Shown here: positions 8,013 through 15,302 of the stretch, one piece after another | Numbering within the stretch: position 1 is the stretch's first letter | Layout: every line of letters begins with the position of its first letter | Assembly (NCBI GenBank): GCA_030670605.1 | Contig: DAOVBK010000001.1 | Coordinates: 1 to 22,123 of the forward strand | DNA length: 22,123 nt | Reading direction: 5' to 3' | From: Candidatus Stahliibacteriota bacterium | GTDB taxonomy: Bacteria > Hydrothermota > Tepidihabitantia > SM23-42 | Made by a program: the position numbers and the translations under genes | The notes under the pieces: model-generated | What the model was told of the DNA's origin: nothing | The model's input: the letters and a program-made list of their open reading frames with translations, nothing else | The model's database searches: none

Positions 8013-8846
8013 ATGAAAGATAAGATTGCTGAAAAAGTGCTTCTGTTTATCGCCTTCTCGGCAATTCTGTCGCTTTTGCTTATTACATTTTTCATTTTTC
8101 AACAGGGCGTGCCACTGCTCTTCAAGGTAGGGGTCGGTAACTTCTTTTCCACACACTGGTCACCAACGAAGGACCATTTCGGTATCCTCTCGATGATTAT
8201 AGGGTCGCTGATGGTCACCATCGGTGCACTCATAGTCGGTATTCCATTCGGGCTTGCCTGTGCGATTTTTCTTGCGGAATTTTCCTCACCGATCGTCCAA
8301 AAAACATTGAAACCGATAATTGAACTGCTTGCCGGTATTCCGTCAGTAGTATATGGCTTCATAGGGATTGTCATCCTTGTGCCCTTTATCAGGCAGACGT
8401 TCGGTGGACCAGGATTTTCTGTGTTGGCCGCGAGTATAATACTCGGCATTATGATTTTGCCAACGATTGTGAGTATATCGTATGATGCGTTCATTGCCGT
8501 GCCAAATACATATCGTGAGGGCTCTTTCGCCGTTGGTGCGACAAAATGGCAGACTGTTGTGATGCTTCTTTTTCCGGCAGCACGGTCGGGCATTGTTGCT
8601 GGTATTATTCTCGGTATGGGCAGGGCGATTGGTGAAACCATGGCAGTTATTATGATCGCTGGCAATGCACTGAAGATCCCAGGTTCGATATTCGATTCTG
8701 TCCGTACGCTCACATCGACAATTGCACTCGAGCTCGGCTATGCTGCAGGTGACCATCGGGCAGCACTTTTTGCATGCGGGTCAGTTCTCTTTATCATCAT
8801 TATTGCTCTAAACATTGTCGCTATTCGGATTACGGGGCGTAAGTAA
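8013..8846 (+). CDS. pstC: Phosphate ABC transporter permease PstC (system 2)
   Basis: Inner-membrane permease, 277 residues. It shows the PstC hallmarks: LLAGIPSVVYGFIGI, the coupling loop REGSFAVGATKWQTV and GRAIGETMAVIMIAGNA. The coupling loop keeps the GATKW core, unlike that of its partner PstA2. A TTG two codons upstream (8007) would overlap the pstS2 stop; I prefer the ATG at 8013, 2 bp after that stop. The stop overlaps the pstA2 start as TAATG, so the two permeases are translationally coupled. Compared with PstC of system 1 it is more GC-rich at the DNA level and clearly not a recent duplicate. Confidence 0.95.
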   Translation: MKDKIAEKVLLFIAFSAILSLLLITFFIFQQGVPLLFKVGVGNFFSTHWSPTKDHFGILSMIIGSLMVTIGALIVGIPFGLACAIFLAEFSSPIVQKTLKPIIELLAGIPSVVYGFIGIVILVPFIRQTFGGPGFSVLAASIILGIMILPTIVSISYDAFIAVPNTYREGSFAVGATKWQTVVMLLFPAARSGIVAGIILGMGRAIGETMAVIMIAGNALKIPGSIFDSVRTLTSTIALELGYAAGDHRAALFACGSVLFIIIIALNIVAIRITGRK

Positions 8847-9688
8847 TGCCTTTGAAAATAGGGCCACGAACAAATCAGATAATCGCCTATACAATCTTGC
8901 TTCTGATGACTATTATTACCGTTGTTGTACTTTTTTTTATTATTATCTATGTTTTTAAAAATGGGTTCGGTCAGCTCAGTATTGAATTTCTCACTGATAA
9001 AACACGGGATATGGGTAAAGAAGGCGGGATTCTTCCGTCGATACTCGGTACCCTCTTCGTCACTGTCGTTGCTATTATTATAGCCACAACGCTACGTGTC
9101 GGCAGCGCAGTGTATCTTGTCGAGTATACTCGTGGCGGTTTCATACGGCGAATCATCAGTTTTGGCGCTGATTGCCTTGCCGGTGTGCCTTCTATTATTT
9201 TCGGCTTGTTCGGATTCATTTTCTTTGTTATTACGCTCGGTTTGGGCTGGAGTGTTCTGTCAGGCGGGCTTACGCTTGCGGTCATGATCATCCCGACGAT
9301 CATTAGGACAACCGAGGAGGCGATCAAGTCAGTGCCGCGTTCCTATCGGGAGATCAGCTACTCACTAGGCGGTGGCAAGCTCGATACGATTCTCAAGGTC
9401 GTACTGCCAACCGCCCTACCAGGCATACTCACCGGTGTTATTCTTGGCGTCGGAAGAGCGGTTGGAGAAACTGCTGCCGTGATATTTACCGCAGGTTCAT
9501 CATTAGGTATACCGACATCAGTGTTTTCATCAACACGGACACTTGCTGTTCATTTCTATATACTCGCGCGTGAAGGGATATCAATGCCCAAGGCGTACGG
9601 TACGGCGACTGTTCTTATAATCATTATTCTGCTGATAAATTTTGTTGCCTATCGGCTGATGCACCGTTTTATCGCACGGTATTACTAA
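8846..9688 (+). CDS. pstA: Phosphate ABC transporter permease PstA (system 2), divergent coupling loop
   Basis: Inner-membrane permease, 280 residues, with about six hydrophobic segments, the family motifs CLAGVPSIIFGLFG and GRAVGETAAVIFTAG, and VLPTALPGILTG after the coupling loop. The coupling loop (about residues 168-188) reads REISYSLGGGKLDTILKVVLP. Where PstA of system 1, and both PstC proteins, have a GATKW core and system 1 PstA has EAG, this one has EIS and GGGKL. That loop docks on the ATPase, so its divergence fits with the altered ATPase pair encoded just downstream. The start overlaps the pstC2 stop by one base. Confidence 0.94.
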   Translation: MPLKIGPRTNQIIAYTILLLMTIITVVVLFFIIIYVFKNGFGQLSIEFLTDKTRDMGKEGGILPSILGTLFVTVVAIIIATTLRVGSAVYLVEYTRGGFIRRIISFGADCLAGVPSIIFGLFGFIFFVITLGLGWSVLSGGLTLAVMIIPTIIRTTEEAIKSVPRSYREISYSLGGGKLDTILKVVLPTALPGILTGVILGVGRAVGETAAVIFTAGSSLGIPTSVFSSTRTLAVHFYILAREGISMPKAYGTATVLIIIILLINFVAYRLMHRFIARYY

Positions 9689-9693
9689 ACGCC

Positions 9694-10437
9694 ATGGACA
9701 AGGTTCAGATAGAAAAAGTAAGCCTATACTATAATAGTTGTCAGGCATTGAAGAATGTTACGATGACGGTCAAAGAGAATGAGATTCTCGGTGTTATTGG
9801 TCCTGCAAATTCTGGCAAAAGTTCATTGCTGCGCGCGATCAACCGTCTCTATGAGATCGATTACGCACGAATGACCGGCACCATTGCGCTCGATGGAGAG
9901 AATATTCACAAGCTCAGCCTCAATGATCTGCGGCGCCGTGTTGGGCTCATCTTTGCCACGCCAATCGTACTCCCTGGCACAATTCATAAGAATATTAGCT
10001 ATGGTCCGAAACTCCACAACAGAATCAGCAAAGAGAAGCTGGATGATATCGTCGTCAACGCGCTGAAAGCAGCTAATTTGTGGGACGAGGTGAAAGACAG
10101 GCTCAAAGATTCGGCATCAACGCTTTCAGGTGGACAGCAGCAGCGGCTCTGCATAGCGCGAACACTGGCAATGGCACCAGAGGTGATTATGATGGATGAG
10201 CCGTGTTCAGGGCTCGACCCGATCTCGACTGCCAAGATCGAGGCGACCATGCTCGACCTGAAAGAGCAGTATACTTTCATTCTTGTTACGAATAACACAA
10301 AACAAGCGGCTCGTGTTGCGGACAGAACAGCATTTTTTCTCGCGGGTGAATTGATAGAAATAGATAAGACAGAGAAGATTTTCACAACGCCACACCGTAC
10401 AAAGACAGATGAATACATACGGGGCAAATTCGGATGA
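9694..10437 (+). CDS. pstB: PstB-like ATPase A of system 2: signature intact, Q-loop and H-loop lost
   Basis: PstB-family ABC ATPase, 247 residues. Walker A is atypical but valid (GPANSGKSS, 36-44 versus GPSGCGKST), the signature LSGGQ (144-148) is perfect, and Walker B with DEP (Glu169) is present. Two catalytic switch residues are missing. The Q-loop, normally VFQKPNPFP, reads IFATPIVLP with Ala88 (codon GCC at 9955-9957). The H-loop, normally VTHN, reads VTNN with Asn200 (codon AAT at 10291-10293). The frame is intact and the surrounding PstB residues ([16 protein letters not shown]) are conserved, so this is not decay. The protein should offer a good signature to a partner but a poor hydrolytic site of its own. 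Its stop overlaps the start of ATPase B as ATGA, favouring stoichiometric co-synthesis. Confidence 0.93.
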   Translation: MDKVQIEKVSLYYNSCQALKNVTMTVKENEILGVIGPANSGKSSLLRAINRLYEIDYARMTGTIALDGENIHKLSLNDLRRRVGLIFATPIVLPGTIHKNISYGPKLHNRISKEKLDDIVVNALKAANLWDEVKDRLKDSASTLSGGQQQRLCIARTLAMAPEVIMMDEPCSGLDPISTAKIEATMLDLKEQYTFILVTNNTKQAARVADRTAFFLAGELIEIDKTEKIFTTPHRTKTDEYIRGKFG

Positions 10438-11183
10438 TTATTGAAACCACGAATCTTAATCTTTACTACGGAACATTTCAAGCGCTGAAGAACGTTGACC
10501 TTTCCATTAAAGAAAACCTCATTACCGGTATCATTGGTCCTTCTGGCTGTGGGAAGTCAACGCTTTTACGCGTCTTTAACCGTATGAACGACTTGATTGG
10601 TGATGTTAGGACGACCGGTAGTATTCTCGTTGATGGTGAAGATATCTATTCTCCCATGTGTGACCTTATTCAACTCCGGAAGACCGTTGGTATGGTGTTT
10701 CAACGACCAAATGCATTCCCCCTGTCAGTTTTTGACAATGTCACCTATGGTCCGCGTGTCTGGGGTATCACTGACAAGAAGACATTAACCGATATTGTTG
10801 AGCGGTCGCTTGCTGCGGTTGATTTGCTTAACAGCCTCGAAGGCAAATTACGTATGTCAGCGCTCGATTTATCGGCTGAGAAGCAACAACGGCTCTGTAT
10901 CGCACGCCTCTTGGCAGTTGAGCCGGAGATTTTGCTCATGGACGAACCGTGTTCTGCGCTCGATCCCATTGCGACTGCCAAAATCGAAGATTTGATGTTA
11001 GAATTGAAGAAGACGTATACGATCGTCATCGTAACCCACAATATGCAGCAGGCAGCTCGCGTTGCTGACGAAGTGGGATACATGCTTCTTGGCGAAATGG
11101 TGGAATTCGATAAGGCCAAGAAGATTTTTACCAATCCGAAAGATGAAAGGACGTTCGGATATATTAGTGGCAGGTTTGGTTAA
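10434..11183 (+). CDS. pstB: PstB-like ATPase B of system 2: catalytic motifs intact, ABC signature lost
   Basis: PstB-family ABC ATPase, 249 residues. Walker [10 protein letters not shown] (35-43), Q-loop Gln90 in VFQRPNAFP, Walker B with Glu171 in [12 protein letters not shown] and switch His202 in VTHN are all canonical. The signature that should read LSGGQ reads LSAEK (146-150, codons 10869-10883), losing both glycines and the glutamine that contact ATP in the partner subunit. The segment before it (LLNSLEGKLRMSALD) also departs from the usual [11 protein letters not shown] homodimer would have no proper signature at either site. Paired with ATPase A it would complete one consensus site. 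It overlaps ATPase A by 4 bp and is followed after 44 bp by phoU. Confidence 0.93.
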   Translation: MIIETTNLNLYYGTFQALKNVDLSIKENLITGIIGPSGCGKSTLLRVFNRMNDLIGDVRTTGSILVDGEDIYSPMCDLIQLRKTVGMVFQRPNAFPLSVFDNVTYGPRVWGITDKKTLTDIVERSLAAVDLLNSLEGKLRMSALDLSAEKQQRLCIARLLAVEPEILLMDEPCSALDPIATAKIEDLMLELKKTYTIVIVTHNMQQAARVADEVGYMLLGEMVEFDKAKKIFTNPKDERTFGYISGRFG

Positions 11184-11227
11184 ATTTTTGCCCGCGAACA
11201 TTTGCGACAGAAAAGGAGGAGAGAATT

Positions 11228-11896
11228 ATGGACAGACATTTTGATGACGAATTGCAGAGAGTGAAGAAACATTTGCTCGAGATGGCTGCGATGGTCGAGG
11301 AAGAAATAACAAAAGCCCTTGAAGCACTGAAAAAAAGGAGCGACAAAATTGCCGCAGAAGTGAAGCAGATCGACCATCGAATCGACAAATTCGAGATTGC
11401 GATTGAAGATCAATGCATTGAGCTCATTGCTCGGCACCAGCCAGTGGGAACTGACCTCCGGTTTTTAGTCGGCGTGATTAAGATGAACAATGATTTGGAA
11501 CGGATGGGCGATCATGCGGTTAACATCGCTGATCAGGTTTCGTACACACTAAAGCAGACACGCCACGAACCCGTGGCTAATATCTGGGTAATGGCAAAGG
11601 AAGTAAAAGCGATGCTTAAAGACAGTGTCGAGAGTTTTGTCAACAACGATCCTGACTGTGCGCAACGCGTGTGCGAGAGGGACAGTACTGTTGACAATAT
11701 GCGCGATGAGACGATTCGAATACTGCTCACGCACATGCTCGAGGAACCAGAACAGATAGGCTCAGCCATTTCATATGTACTCGTTGCCAAAAACCTGGAA
11801 CGTATCGCAGATCTCAGCACGAACATTTGTGAAGACGTGATTTACATCACTGAGGCACGCGTCATCAAGCATCACGCCGAAGAAGAGAAATCATAA
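11228..11896 (+). CDS. phoU: Phosphate transport regulator PhoU
   Basis: PhoU is a cytoplasmic helical protein that links Pst transporter state to PhoR and damps the phosphate response. This 222-residue protein is all-helical with the two tandem PhoU repeats: NNDLERMGDHAVNIAD in the first and AKNLERIADLSTNICEDV in the second, both carrying the ExxRxxD-type metal-binding pattern. A strong RBS (AAAGGAGGAGAG) lies just before the ATG. It closes the second pst operon and is the only phoU in the window, so it may serve both Pst systems. No clear intrinsic terminator follows. Confidence 0.96.
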   Translation: MDRHFDDELQRVKKHLLEMAAMVEEEITKALEALKKRSDKIAAEVKQIDHRIDKFEIAIEDQCIELIARHQPVGTDLRFLVGVIKMNNDLERMGDHAVNIADQVSYTLKQTRHEPVANIWVMAKEVKAMLKDSVESFVNNDPDCAQRVCERDSTVDNMRDETIRILLTHMLEEPEQIGSAISYVLVAKNLERIADLSTNICEDVIYITEARVIKHHAEEEKS

Positions 11897-12553
11897 TACG
11901 ACACTGAAAGAAAGCACACGACGTAAAGTACGTTTCTCGACAGACCGCACGCCTTGTCTGTGGTCAACACATCGCTACCAGGTACATGGACGATTCTGTT
12001 AGTCTGATTGTCCTATAATCCTATGGTCGTATTTGCAACAATTAGACGATCTGGTGATAGCACAAGAATAGCGAGACTTGTCTCGCGTACTGGCTGATGG
12101 CTAGTAGCCAATGGTGAATGGTAGTTTTCCAAAGGCTAAAGCCCAACGTCCAAAGCACCCTCACGTAATGGCATATAGCTGATGGTAAGTAGCGAATAGC
12201 AAGAATTTACAGAAAAACTGACTAATCACAGATTACACAGATGGAACACCCTCACCTTTTTCCTCTCTCTCCGCAGGGAGAGGATACTGTAAGGAACTTC
12301 TTCCGCAGGAACTCTCGTTCCCGCGCGAACGGAGTCGACTCACTTTGTTCGCTCGCTTGTCCCGAGTAGAACGATGGTAATAATACTGTGCATGTTATCC
12401 TTCGAGTAAGTCCTGCTTTGCAGGACGCATCGAGAAGTTCATCGGTACTGGTTCTCGACTACGCTCGAACAATAATGGTATATGGCGCATGGCCGAGGCA
12501 GATAGTCTGTAACGGATGTCTTTTTCTAATGTCTAAAGCCTGACTGTTGTCCC
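11897..12553. repeat. Non-coding interval rich in short hairpins and degenerate repeats
   Basis: No supportable gene. The stretch contains several compact perfect dyads: GCGAGAC-tt-GTCTCGC (12071-12086), GTCCTGC-ttt-GCAGGAC (12410-12426, with partly complementary CTTCGA/TCGAGAAG flanks), and short ones built on GGAAC/GTTCC and CTCTC/GAGAG around 12260-12320. There is also an imperfect direct repeat: GCTGATGGCTAGTAGCCAAT near 12093 and GCTGATGGTAAGTAGCGAAT near 12178. A phrase like AATCACAGATTACACAGAT (near 12224) resembles low-complexity intergenic filler that I recall from other environmental bacterial genomes. It looks like a mosaic of dispersed intergenic repeats, possibly including the terminator of the phoU transcript. 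Confidence 0.6.
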
Positions 12554-12581
12554 TTGACACCCTGCGGCGCATTACTATAAT
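12554..12581 (+). promoter_or_regulatory. Consensus promoter of the beta-propeller lipoprotein gene
   Basis: -35 TTGACA (12554-12559), 16-bp spacer, -10 TATAAT (12576-12581): both hexamers match the consensus exactly. The seventh base after the -10 is the A of the ATG at 12588, so transcription should start at the start codon itself. Confidence 0.85.
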
Positions 12582-12587
12582 TCGAAC

Positions 12588-13928
12588 ATGAAGAAGTATA
12601 TGTACTTTGTATTCATGGTGTTGGTGCTGATCAATTGTAGCGAGATGGAGATTCAGTGGGAGAGGGCTGTTGACGTCGCAGGTGCAGGTAATTATAGCAT
12701 TGCCGATATCACTTCGCATCACGATACGTACGTAACCGGCACGTACTGGACTGAAAACCGAGGTCCTTTTTGCGTTACTGCTCAGTACGATGAAAACGGT
12801 GACATTGTATGGCACGCCGAGTACGAACCTGCCGGTGTGAAGGCAACGTACGGAAGGAAGGTGTTGTGCCGCCATGGTATTGCTAAGCGTGAATATGGTG
12901 TTTTCGTTCACGCGCAGGTGACTAATAATGCAGGTCACATCAATTCAGCGCTCATACGGTATGACAGTCTCGGTAATATCATGTGGGTGCGAATGGTGCA
13001 AAAGTCTGCTGAGGAGAGTGAGCGTGAGAGTGTGATGCTCGTTGACTATGCCGGTGACATTTATCTTGCGGGGCTGAGAACAGATATCAAGGGCGATATT
13101 TCTATTTTCGTCAGCAAGTATGATAGGGAGGGCGAGAAGATGTGGAGTACGAGTTACTTCAACCCCGACATTCAATTCCGCCACATCAAGTGTGATGTCC
13201 GAGAACATGGTCAGTTCGCCATGGCTGGCGTGCTCGAAGACAGCAGGGATTTTGGGCTCGTGCGGTATGATGATATGGGTCACGTCGCCAGTTTCGTGCG
13301 GTTTGAAACGGTCGAACAAGAAGAGATGCTGACCGACATAGAGATTGATCTGAACGGCACTGCCTACATGACCGGCATGAGCTATGATAGTGAGACGCAC
13401 AATGACTTCTTAACTGTTGTCTACGATAAAAATGATAGCCTCGTCTGGTCGCGGCGTTATGATGGGGTAGGACATCTCGATGACATACCACGTGGTATGG
13501 CAATCGATGAATCGTCACATGTGTACGTAACTGGAAGTAGTGTTAATGAGCAAGGCATAGCCGACGTGGTGACCGTGAAATACGACCGAGAAGGAAACGA
13601 ACTCTGGCGTACTACATACAACAGGGAAAAAGGTGAATCGGCTGAGCCCCACTTTCTTGGTGGTGGGTTTATACGTTTCTCCAAAGGAGAGACGTTCCAG
13701 AATTTCGCAATAACTGGTACGGTTGGGAACAATATTGTACTGTTGAGCCATAGCACGAATGGTTTTATCTCGTGGGCAAAAGTATACAAACCGCGAGGAG
13801 AGAAGAACAGACCCACCGCATTGTCCGGTAACTGTGTCGCGGTCGAGAGTATAACTGCAGATAGAACAGAAGCCATCATTGTTAAGTATGGCAAGGCAGA
13901 GCAGTTCGGCATAGCCCGCTGGGACTAG
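12588..13928 (+). CDS. Leaderless gene for an SBBP-type beta-propeller lipoprotein
   Basis: A 446-residue protein with a lipoprotein signal peptide (KKYMYFVFMVLVLINC; lipobox LINC). The rest is made of repeats of about 45-55 residues in which a hydrophobic strand ending in YVTG or YLAG is followed by a KYDxxGxxxW strand; examples are TAQYDENGDIVWHAEY, VSKYDREGEKMWSTSY, VVYDKNDSLVWSRRY and TVKYDREGNELWRTTY. This is the pattern of SBBP-like beta-propeller proteins, which are extracytoplasmic and usually of unknown function. There is no Shine-Dalgarno; the promoter places transcription start on the ATG. It stands alone between non-coding DNA and a convergent operon. Function unknown: binding or scaffolding at the cell surface is only a guess. 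Confidence 0.82.
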   Translation: MKKYMYFVFMVLVLINCSEMEIQWERAVDVAGAGNYSIADITSHHDTYVTGTYWTENRGPFCVTAQYDENGDIVWHAEYEPAGVKATYGRKVLCRHGIAKREYGVFVHAQVTNNAGHINSALIRYDSLGNIMWVRMVQKSAEESERESVMLVDYAGDIYLAGLRTDIKGDISIFVSKYDREGEKMWSTSYFNPDIQFRHIKCDVREHGQFAMAGVLEDSRDFGLVRYDDMGHVASFVRFETVEQEEMLTDIEIDLNGTAYMTGMSYDSETHNDFLTVVYDKNDSLVWSRRYDGVGHLDDIPRGMAIDESSHVYVTGSSVNEQGIADVVTVKYDREGNELWRTTYNREKGESAEPHFLGGGFIRFSKGETFQNFAITGTVGNNIVLLSHSTNGFISWAKVYKPRGEKNRPTALSGNCVAVESITADRTEAIIVKYGKAEQFGIARWD

Positions 13929-13970
13929 AAAAGCCCCAAATTTCTTTTTCGTTTTCTCGTGCCCTCACAA

Positions 13971-14009
13971 TAACGTTACAAAATCTGCACGGCAGATTTT
14001 GTAACGTTA
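13971..14009. terminator. Perfect 18-bp hairpin between convergent genes
   Basis: Arms 13971-13988 and 13992-14009 are perfectly complementary (core ACAAAATCTGC) with a 3-base loop (ACG). The structure ends on the stop codon of the nucleoside phosphorylase gene and lies 43 bp past the lipoprotein stop. It could end transcription from both sides. There is no T-run on either strand, so it is not a textbook intrinsic terminator and may instead protect 3' ends. Confidence 0.6.
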
Positions 14010-15302
14010 AGCGATTGTCTTACGGATCAGGGTTTTTGGTTTGCAGTGTTGTTTTTTTATCGTGAAGGCGTTCTGTATTGTTTTTGCGACCGCATTTCGG
14101 ACACGTAGTTGAGCGCTGTATACGTCTATTAAAGGTTCTCCTTTAGCCACGTAATCACCAATTTTCTTATATATCTTGAAGCCGCATGATGGGTCAATTG
14201 TATCGTTTTTCTGCCGTCTCCCACCGCCGAGTGTGATGAGTTGCATGCCGATTTGGAATGTATCGATGGCATGTACATAGCCAGATTTTTCGGCTCTGAC
14301 AATCTTCTTTTTCCGGGCCACGGGCAATCGGGAATAGTCATCAATGACACGGATATTACCGCTCTGATGCTTGATGACCTCTTTGAATTTCGCCAGCGCA
14401 TCACCGCTGTGTATTTTTTGCTCAAGGAGCTTTTTGCCACCTTTGATCTTTGCAAGTCTGAGCATTGCTGCCCCAAGTGCATAGGTGACTTTCATGAGGT
14501 CATGAGGGCCTCTGCCCTTCAGTGCTTCGAGCGCTTCGATCACTTCCAGTGAGTTACCTACGTATTCCCCTAACGGGTTATTCATATCGGTGAGCATTGC
14601 TGTGACATTCACGCCTGAGCGTTTGCCTATCTGAATCATTGTGCGCGCGAGCGCGTGTGCGTTTCTGTAGTTTTTCATGAAGGCGCCGTTACCAAATTTA
14701 ACGTCGAGCACCAATCCATCAAGACCTTCAGCGAGCTTTTTTGACATGATGCTTGCCGCGATGAGCGGAATCGAATCAACAGTTGCCGTTACATCCCTGA
14801 GCGCATATAGCTTCTTGTCGGCAGGTGCGACTTCGTGTGTTTGACCAATCATGGCTACGCCAATTGTGCTGAGTTGTTTTGTGAGCTGTCGCACTGTCAG
14901 TTGCGTGTTGAATCCTGGTATAGACTCAAGTTTATCCAGTGTGCCGCCGGTGTGCCCGAGTCCTCTACCTGATATCATCGGAACGCAGACGCCGCACGAC
15001 GCGATAAGCGGTGCCAGAACGAGCGAAACGTTATCGCCGACACCGCCAGTGGAATGTTTATCAATAATCGGCTGTTTGATCCGCGATAATGTGAGCACCA
15101 TGCCCGAGTGCATCATTGCCTGCATGAGTGCTGTTGTTTCCTTAAAACTCATGCCCTGAAAATAGATCGCCATGAGCAGTGCACTGCACTGGTACTCAGC
15201 GATTGTACCTGCGGTGTATGATGATATGAAATACTTTATTTCAGCCGGTGAAAGCTCATTCCCGTCACGTTTTTTGCGAATGATATCAACTATGTTGGAC
15301 AT
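14007..15302 (-). CDS. Pyrimidine-nucleoside / thymidine phosphorylase
   Basis: Cleaves thymidine, and perhaps uridine, with phosphate to give the base and (deoxy)ribose 1-phosphate. The protein has 431 residues from the chosen start. It shows KHSTGGVGDNVSL (phosphate binding), the family signature SGRGLGHTGGTLDKLES, DVKFGNGAFMKNY, and the C-terminal domain with AxxxGxxxHAIDTFQIG. Length matches bacterial Pdp/DeoA (about 430-440). The open frame extends 16 residues upstream inside queC, but family members begin close to VDIIRKKRDG, so I use the ATG at 15300-15302, overlapping the queC stop by 17 bp. Pdp versus DeoA specificity cannot be decided by eye. It is the last gene of the eight-gene operon; its stop is in the hairpin at 13971-14009. 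Confidence 0.93.
   Translation of the reverse strand: MSNIVDIIRKKRDGNELSPAEIKYFISSYTAGTIAEYQCSALLMAIYFQGMSFKETTALMQAMMHSGMVLTLSRIKQPIIDKHSTGGVGDNVSLVLAPLIASCGVCVPMISGRGLGHTGGTLDKLESIPGFNTQLTVRQLTKQLSTIGVAMIGQTHEVAPADKKLYALRDVTATVDSIPLIAASIMSKKLAEGLDGLVLDVKFGNGAFMKNYRNAHALARTMIQIGKRSGVNVTAMLTDMNNPLGEYVGNSLEVIEALEALKGRGPHDLMKVTYALGAAMLRLAKIKGGKKLLEQKIHSGDALAKFKEVIKHQSGNIRVIDDYSRLPVARKKKIVRAEKSGYVHAIDTFQIGMQLITLGGGRRQKNDTIDPSCGFKIYKKIGDYVAKGEPLIDVYSAQLRVRNAVAKTIQNAFTIKKQHCKPKTLIRKTIA

Noticed and set aside
8099..8713. 204-codon reading frame antisense to pstC2
   Set aside because: It is a shadow of a conserved permease gene and its translation has no family resemblance.
9694..11183. Interpreting one or both second-system PstB genes as decaying pseudogenes
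   Set aside because: Both frames are full length and overlap as ATGA, and changes are confined to catalytic motifs in a complementary pattern while structural PstB residues are conserved.
11897..12553. CRISPR array or insertion sequence in the gene-free interval
   Set aside because: The hairpins differ from one another, there is no regular repeat-spacer period, and no transposase or terminal inverted repeats are present.
12459..12938. Antisense reading frame of 159 codons over the lipoprotein start
   Set aside because: It crosses a perfect promoter and the well-supported lipoprotein gene, and shows no recognisable domain.
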